In this document: positions 30,472 through 34,888 of the stretch, piece by piece | How positions within the stretch are numbered: position 1 is the stretch's first letter | Layout: each line of letters opens with the position of its first letter | Source: Halorussus amylolyticus | Lineage (GTDB): Archaea; Halobacteriota; Halobacteria; Halobacteriales; Haladaptataceae | DNA: 34,888 nucleotides | Reading direction: 5' to 3' | Assembly (NCBI RefSeq): GCF_004143485.2 | Contig: NZ_ML974135.1 | Coordinates: 1 to 34,888, forward strand | The notes under the pieces: generated by a model | Databases searched by the model: none | What the model was told of the DNA's origin: nothing | What the model saw: only the letters and a program-made list of their open reading frames with translations | Translations under genes and position numbers: made by a program

Positions 30472-31561
30472 GCTCGAATCCCTCCTCTTTTCCCCCTCTC
30501 TCGTTCTCGCTCTTCCACTCCTCCTTCTGTCGCCGCAATTCGGGCGGCATCTCCGCGAACACGTAGTCGAACATCTCCGCGGGGTCCACCTCCTCGCGGC
30601 CCGCCTTCGCCAAGTCGATTTCGTCGGCGAGCGTCTCCTCGATTTCGCCCTCGATGGCGGCAATGGACTCGCCGTCGAGCACGTCGGTTTCGAGCAGATG
30701 GCGCTCGAATCGCTCTATCGGGTCGCGGGTGCCCCACTCTTCTTCCTCGTCCTCGGTTCGGTAGACGGTCGGGTCGTCGCTCGTGGTGTGCATCGACCGC
30801 CGGTAGGTGAGCGCCTCTATCAGCACTGGGTCGCCCTCGCGCGCCTTCGCGAGCGCGTCCTGCGTGACCGCGCGGACGCCCAGCACGTCGTTGCCATCGA
30901 CCTGAATCCCCTCGATTCCCGCCGAGACGGCCTTCTGCGCCAGGGTCTCTGTGCGAGTCTGGATTCGCCGGGGCGTCGAAATCGCGTACTGATTGTTCTG
31001 GCAGAAGAAGACGGTGTGGGCGTCCAGCACTCCCGCGACGTTCATCGCCTCGTACACGTCGCCCTCGCTGGTCGCGCCGTCGCCGAAGTAGCAGATAGTC
31101 GCCTCGTCGCTCTCTGCCATCTCCTGGGCCCACCCGAGACCCGCGGCGTGGAGCGACTGACTCCCCACCGGAATCGACGGCGGGAAGTTACTCCCCGCGA
31201 CCTCCGCGCCCTCCTCCATTCCGAGCGCGTACCACAGCAGGCGGTGGACGGGCGTTCCCCGCGCGAGGTACGCCGCGCTCTCGCGGAACGATGGCACCAT
31301 CCACTCCGACTCGCCGAGCGCGAGTGCCGACCCCACCTGCGCGGCTTCCTGTCCGATTCCGGGCGCGTAGGTCCCTAATTCGCCCCGGCGCTGGAGCGCG
31401 ACCGCGCGCTCGTCGGCCCGGCGCGAGAGCTTCATCAGGCGATACGTCTCGCGGAGGCTCTCGTCGTCCAACTCCGGCGCTTCGTCCTCGTCCACCGCCC
31501 CGTCCTCCCCCAGTGCTTGCACGTACTCGACCGAAAACTCGGCCACTTGTTCGCGAACCAC
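30461..31561 (-). CDS. 2-oxoacid dehydrogenase E1 component, alpha subunit
   Basis: 366 residues from a GTG at 31559-31561. The thiamine diphosphate motif is complete: GDGATSEGDVYEAMN...CQNN (160-190). YAPGIGQEAAQVGSA, a PSFRESAAYLARG segment and YRRSMHTTSDDPTVYR are typical of the family, the last being the loop that orders on E1 assembly. Haloarchaea have several such complexes and oxidise pyruvate with ferredoxin instead, so the substrate is open; branched-chain 2-oxo acids are one option. The C-terminus is highly charged (Lys/Glu/Arg). The first gene of an alpha-beta(-ADH) operon, with structured element B starting 82 nt upstream. Confidence 0.92.
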   Translation of the reverse strand: MVREQVAEFSVEYVQALGEDGAVDEDEAPELDDESLRETYRLMKLSRRADERAVALQRRGELGTYAPGIGQEAAQVGSALALGESEWMVPSFRESAAYLARGTPVHRLLWYALGMEEGAEVAGSNFPPSIPVGSQSLHAAGLGWAQEMAESDEATICYFGDGATSEGDVYEAMNVAGVLDAHTVFFCQNNQYAISTPRRIQTRTETLAQKAVSAGIEGIQVDGNDVLGVRAVTQDALAKAREGDPVLIEALTYRRSMHTTSDDPTVYRTEDEEEEWGTRDPIERFERHLLETDVLDGESIAAIEGEIEETLADEIDLAKAGREEVDPAEMFDYVFAEMPPELRRQKEEWKSENERGGKEEGFERDE

Positions 31562-31642
31562 GCCCGGAGTACCACGGCTTCGTACTTATGTGCGATTGCC
31601 GACGCGAGATGTTTCGTGAGCCAGCGACACGGTCCACCACGG

Positions 31643-31771
31643 GTGGGATTGAAAGGGGCCGTCCGGTCGCGGCCGAAGGCCGTGGTCGCTTGCGCAAGCA
31701 ACTATCCGCGCGGGTAGTGCTGAGAGCGCGAATATCCTGCGCAACGACCGCGACCGGAGGGGGGGGCTTTC
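31643..31771 (+). ncRNA. Structured element, copy B (candidate RNA or mobile hairpin)
   Basis: Same architecture as 5481-5607. P1 is GAAAG/CTTTC (31651-31655 with 31767-31771). A GGG-rich internal loop follows. P2 is 11 bp (31662-31672 with 31748-31758). P3 pairs 31684-31696 with 31738-31749 with one bulged base after GGTCG. P4 (31703-31711 with 31726-31734) has one mismatch and a 14-nt loop GGGTAGTGCTGAGA. P3 reads TTGCGCA/TGCGCAA here against CTCTGCGGG/CCCGCAGAG in copy A, so pairing is kept while sequence changes. It lies between the E1 alpha start (31561, minus) and the DUF6789-like gene (31960, plus). GTGGGATTGAAAGG at its 5' end resembles the 3' end of haloarchaeal CRISPR repeats, but no array is present. 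Confidence 0.6.
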
Positions 31772-31801
31772 TACAACGCTACCGCAAAATTCGTTGTAGA
31801 A
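31769..31801. promoter_or_regulatory. 10-bp inverted repeat at the edge of element B
   Basis: TTCTACAACG (31769-31778) and CGTTGTAGAA (31792-31801) are perfectly complementary around a 13-nt spacer. The repeat overlaps the last bases of element B. It could be a terminator for an RNA read from element B, or a regulator site for the DUF6789-like gene. Copy A has no equivalent. Confidence 0.4.
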
Positions 31802-31959
31802 CTCAAGTGTGAATATCCAAGCAGCGAGCAGAAGGCTACTCACGGCGCATCTGAAACCGCATCCGCACCGCGAACTGACAGAGGCTTTCGCGGACGACTA
31901 CTCACAGCAAGTCCGCCCACGGCGAAAAGCTTCTTTGCCGCGAAACTGGCAATTCGCGT

Positions 31960-32403
31960 ATGAACAAAGCGTTCCGGGCGGTGGCGGGCGGCGTCGCCGG
32001 AACCGCGGTGCTGACGCTCGGCCTCGTCGTGACCGACGTCGAGACCGGCTACCGAATCGGCATCTTCGAGACCATCGCGAACTTCGTGGGGACGCCCGGA
32101 CAGGTCACGCTCGGATTCGCGCTGTTCGTCTTGGCCGGGGTGTTCGCGTGGCCACTGGTGTTCGTCGCGGTCGAGGGGTACCTCCCCGGCGGGCCGGACC
32201 CCGCAGTTCGGGCGATACCGTTCGCGTTCGTTCTCTGGGTCGCGTTCGTGCTGACCGCGCCGCCCGGCATCGACTTCCCGCTCATTATCCCGTACCTCGC
32301 GCTCACGTTGGCCGCCCACCTCGCATACGGCTACATCGTCGGCGCGGTGTACGCCCAACTGGACGAGAGCGAGGTCGAGCGAGACGTGGGGACGAGCGCG
32401 TAG
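31960..32403 (+). CDS. DUF6789-like small membrane protein, second copy
   Basis: 147 residues, four membrane helices: AVAGGVAGTAVLTLGLVV (about 7-25), VTLGFALFVLAGVFAWPLVFVAV, AIPFAFVLWVAFVLT and LIIPYLALTLAAHLAYGYIVGAV. It shares motif order and length with 13256-13765. The Asp/Glu-rich C-terminal tail is cytoplasmic or external. It lies on the opposite strand from the membrane-protein gene at 32422 and the oxidase gene; a link with oxidase function is only a guess from position. AAAGCTTCTTT about 30 nt before the ATG is a weak TATA-like box. Confidence 0.8.
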   Translation: MNKAFRAVAGGVAGTAVLTLGLVVTDVETGYRIGIFETIANFVGTPGQVTLGFALFVLAGVFAWPLVFVAVEGYLPGGPDPAVRAIPFAFVLWVAFVLTAPPGIDFPLIIPYLALTLAAHLAYGYIVGAVYAQLDESEVERDVGTSA

Positions 32404-32421
32404 AACGAGACGCCGACGGCA

Positions 32422-32886
32422 TCACTCTCGCGAGCGAAGCGACAACGACGCGTAGGTCATCAGCGAGGTAGTGACGCCGAACAGTCCGACCATCACGAGT
32501 CGGAGAACGAGGCCCATGTCCTCGGTATCGACGAACGGAATCGCCGCGAACGCGGCGATTCCGACGAGTGCGAGGACGACGGCGAGAATTCGGTCGTACT
32601 TCTTGTCGTACTCGATGTTCGCGACTTTGGTCCACCACGTGTCCTCGGGGTCGGGGCGTCGTCGCTCGATGCCGTCCGGCGTCCGAAACGCCCGAAATCG
32701 CCACCGGATGGTGAACAGCAGGTAGCCGACACACCCGCCGTACACGAGGCCCGTCGTGAAACTCTCTGACCCGCGGAGTAGAGCGAAGCCGACCCCGCCG
32801 ACAAGCGCCGGGAGGACGAACGCCGCGACCGATTCCAGCAGGTCCACGACGGGCGCTCGCGTCTTGGAGTCGGCGTTCGGGGACAT
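32422..32886 (-). CDS. Small multi-pass membrane protein
   Basis: 154 residues with four predicted membrane helices: LLESVAAFVLPALVGGVGFALL (about 17-38), TTGLVYGGCVGYLLFTI (44-60), ILAVVLALVGIAAFAAIPFV (99-118) and LVLRLVMVGLFGVTTSLMTYASL (126-148). A basic loop with RRRPDPEDTWWTKVANIEYDKKYDR separates the second and third. I recognise no family. It follows the oxidase subunit I gene on the same strand after about 90 nt, so it may be a small accessory protein of that operon, but the gap is wide. Ends 18 nt from the convergent DUF6789-like gene. Confidence 0.7.
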   Translation of the reverse strand: MSPNADSKTRAPVVDLLESVAAFVLPALVGGVGFALLRGSESFTTGLVYGGCVGYLLFTIRWRFRAFRTPDGIERRRPDPEDTWWTKVANIEYDKKYDRILAVVLALVGIAAFAAIPFVDTEDMGLVLRLVMVGLFGVTTSLMTYASLSLRSRE

Positions 32887-32978
32887 CGCGTCTCGCAGTT
32901 GCTACCCCGTAGCCTCGACTGTCCTAAAAGTATTCTGAGACGAATCGCGTCTCGGTTTCCCGTTTCGATTGTTTCGCC

Positions 32979-34793
32979 TCAGTCGTCTCGTCCCGCTTGC
33001 TCGCGCCCCGCTTGCTCTCGTTCGGCGCGTCGTCGCTCGCGCGCCTGCTCGCGCTCGAATCGGTTCTCGAACCACTGCCACTCGCGAGTGTAGAAGCCGG
33101 TGCCCTTGAGATTCCACACGTCGGGGTCGGTAAGTCTCTCGCCGGTCCGGTAGGAGTGGACCATGTTCCAGAGCCAGACGAACTGCGCGGCCATCAGGAG
33201 GTAGGCGGTGACGGTCACGACCTGCTGGGCGAGCGCGAACTCCGCCGGAAACGCCGCCAGTCGCCGGGGGAGACCCTCCATACCGATGACGAGCATCACG
33301 AAGAAGGTGGGCATCACCGTGACCATCGAGACCCAGAAGTGAATCTTGGCGAGTCGCCGGTCGTACATCCGGCCCGTGATGAGCGGGTACCAGTAGTAGT
33401 TCGCCGCGAACATCGCGAACAGAATCGTGCCGACGAGGATGAGGTGGAAGTGACCGACCACGTAGTAGGTGTCGTGGACGAGCAGGTCTATCGGGACCGA
33501 CGCGAGGAAGACGCCCGTCACGCCGCCAATCATGAAGTTGGCGATGGCCCCCACGCAGAACAGCATCGGCGTGGCGAGGTGAATCCGGCCGGTGTACATC
33601 GTCGTAATCCAGTTGAACGTTTTGACCGCACTCGGCACCGCGATGGCTATCGAGACGGCCATGAACGACCCCCGTATTCGGGGGTCCATCCCGACCGCGA
33701 ACATGTGGTGCGCCCACACGCCGAAACTCAGGACACCAATCGCCAGCGTCGAGTAGACCACGAATTTAAAACCGAACAGCTTTCGCCGAGAGAACTTCGG
33801 GATGATGAGACTGAGCAGGCCCATCGGAGGTAGGACGAGAATGTACACCTCGGGGTGGCCGAAGAACCAGAACAGGTGCTGCCACAGCAGAGGACCCCCA
33901 CCCTCCGTCGCGAAGAACGTCGTTCCGACCACGCGGTCGAGCAGAAGCATGATGAGCGCGCTCCCGAGCAGGGGAAACGCGAACAACACGAGTCCCGAGG
34001 TCGTCAGCATCGTCCACGAGAAGATGTCGAGTTCCTCCCAGCCGACCTTCTCGCTCCGCTCAGTGAAGATGGTCGCGATGACGTTTATCGCACCGAGCGT
34101 GGTGCTGACCCCCGAAAGGTGAAGCCCGAGCAGCATCACGTCTATCTGGCGGTTCGGGAGTTCGGCGCTCATCGGGGCGTACATCGTCCACCCCGTCTCG
34201 GGCGGCGCGAGTTCGGTCACGCCCACGAGGTCCGAGATGAGACCGAACCGAATCAGCAACAGCGCGGGCGGCAACAGCCAGAACGCGATGGCGTTGATGC
34301 GCGGGAACGCCATGTCGTCCGCGCCGATGAACACGGGGAGGAAGTAGTTCGCGAGGCCGAACAGCACCGGCGTGGCGAACAGGAACAGCATCGTCAGCCC
34401 GTGCATCGTGAACAGCGCGTTGTACATCCCCTCGCTGACGACGTTCGCGCTCGGCGTGAGCAGTTCCGTCCGGAGCATGACGGCGTCTATCGCTCCCCAG
34501 AGGCCCGCCGCCGCGCCGAAGACGATGTAGAGGACGCCGATGTCCTTGTGGTCCACCGTGGTGAGCCATCGAGTCAGTCCCGGCGGCTTGTTCCGGAGTT
34601 CGTCGGGCAGGCCGACGTACTGGTCCACTACGTCGGGAAATTCGGGCAATCGACTCCGAAATCGGAGGACGCCGACGCTCACGACGCCGATACAGAGAAC
34701 TGCGGTCACGGCCAGCACGAGACGCGCGAACGACTCCAAGCGTGAAACCCCTAAACTTCCTTCGAGGTTCTCCCCGAAAACGCTTATCGCCAC
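32979..34793 (-). CDS. coxA: Heme-copper oxidase subunit I
   Basis: 604 residues from a GTG at 34791-34793; start uncertain. All metal ligands are present: His 131 (MHGLT) and His 450 for the low-spin heme, His 448 (GHFH) for the high-spin heme, and His 313, 362 and 363 for CuB. Tyr 317 (GHPEVY) is the cross-linked Tyr. Glu 315 in GHPEVY and ANYFLPVFIGADDMAFPRINAIAFW mark an A-type oxidase with a D-channel. The Lys in KTFNW is at 391. It reduces oxygen in the membrane and pumps protons. About 14 membrane helices. The C-terminus (from about 570) is a charged Arg/Glu repeat (EQARERRRAEREQAGREQAGRDD-like). An extra N-terminal helix (about 22-44) precedes the core. The other subunits lie outside the window. 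Confidence 0.95.
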   Translation of the reverse strand: MAISVFGENLEGSLGVSRLESFARLVLAVTAVLCIGVVSVGVLRFRSRLPEFPDVVDQYVGLPDELRNKPPGLTRWLTTVDHKDIGVLYIVFGAAAGLWGAIDAVMLRTELLTPSANVVSEGMYNALFTMHGLTMLFLFATPVLFGLANYFLPVFIGADDMAFPRINAIAFWLLPPALLLIRFGLISDLVGVTELAPPETGWTMYAPMSAELPNRQIDVMLLGLHLSGVSTTLGAINVIATIFTERSEKVGWEELDIFSWTMLTTSGLVLFAFPLLGSALIMLLLDRVVGTTFFATEGGGPLLWQHLFWFFGHPEVYILVLPPMGLLSLIIPKFSRRKLFGFKFVVYSTLAIGVLSFGVWAHHMFAVGMDPRIRGSFMAVSIAIAVPSAVKTFNWITTMYTGRIHLATPMLFCVGAIANFMIGGVTGVFLASVPIDLLVHDTYYVVGHFHLILVGTILFAMFAANYYWYPLITGRMYDRRLAKIHFWVSMVTVMPTFFVMLVIGMEGLPRRLAAFPAEFALAQQVVTVTAYLLMAAQFVWLWNMVHSYRTGERLTDPDVWNLKGTGFYTREWQWFENRFEREQARERRRAEREQAGREQAGRDD

Positions 34794-34888
34794 GACGAAG
34801 GCGACGAAGGCGTACCACGCTCACGCAGGTCGGCGGGGCAGCCACAGAGACCACCCCGGGCCCCCAACATAAGAAAAAAAGAACGAAA
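34794..34888. other. Right end of window, no gene recognised
   Basis: The minus strand contains an in-frame TGA near 34820-34822 shortly upstream of the oxidase start. Between it and the GTG lie about ten mostly hydrophobic residues (AWYAFVAFV). A T-rich run and TTATG near 34868-34880 on the minus strand may be a promoter or a terminator of a gene to the right. The direct repeat GACGAAGGC occurs twice at 34793-34811. Confidence 0.4.

Noticed and set aside
31643-31660. GTGGGATTGAAAGG looks like the end of a haloarchaeal CRISPR repeat
   Set aside because: Only one copy here and a variant at 5481; no regularly spaced repeats or spacers, no cas genes. It is part of the structured element.

Overview
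The window is haloarchaeal (class Halobacteria) chromosomal DNA. Its GC content is high, its predicted proteins are strongly acidic, and several exported proteins carry twin-arginine signals with a lipobox. It encodes an archaeal TFB and an RtcA, and several genes have a TTTATA-like box about 28 nt before the start codon, as expected for leaderless haloarchaeal transcripts. No rRNA, tRNA or CRISPR array is recognisable. The genus cannot be fixed from the sequence.

Layout. 1-5300: the start of sufB (running off the left edge), tatA, an unknown leaderless gene, a large multi-pass membrane protein, a 46-residue zinc-ribbon protein and a one-chain ABC exporter, with several strong hairpins between them. 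5300-6300: structured element copy A, then a single-domain FAD protein. 6390-11605: an accessory stretch with two translationally coupled Tat lipoproteins, an AT-rich divergent promoter region, a Tat-exported protein with a C-terminal cysteine cluster, a DUF6498-like membrane protein and a decayed lipoprotein gene. 11641-13151: a tyrosine-recombinase-type integrase and, next to it, a candidate structured RNA under its own TATA box.

13256-23661: mostly conserved genes. These are a DUF6789-like protein, a small membrane-anchored protein, gamma-glutamyltransferase, a possible nucleoside-deoxyribosyltransferase/TIR-like protein divergent from a winged-helix regulator, a hydantoinase-type amidohydrolase, a KTSC protein, RtcA, glycerate 2-kinase, an unknown protein and HflX. 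23930-27874: a Tat-exported chymotrypsin-like protease, a small protein resembling the I9 inhibitor/propeptide fold coupled to an Xaa-Pro dipeptidase, an unknown protein coupled to TFB, and TFB. 28017-34888: an unknown leaderless gene, a zinc alcohol dehydrogenase downstream of the E1 alpha and beta genes of a 2-oxoacid dehydrogenase, structured element copy B, a second DUF6789-like protein, a membrane protein, and subunit I of a heme-copper oxidase.

The most interesting observation is a pair of ~128-nt elements (5481-5607 and 31643-31771). They share a four-helix secondary structure and an almost identical 14-nt apical loop. One helix has changed sequence in both arms while keeping its pairing, and both copies lie in divergent intergenic regions. 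The second is the 13049-13151 region, where one segment can pair with either of two partners, next to an integrase gene. Both may be undescribed structured RNAs or DNA elements; no database search was possible.
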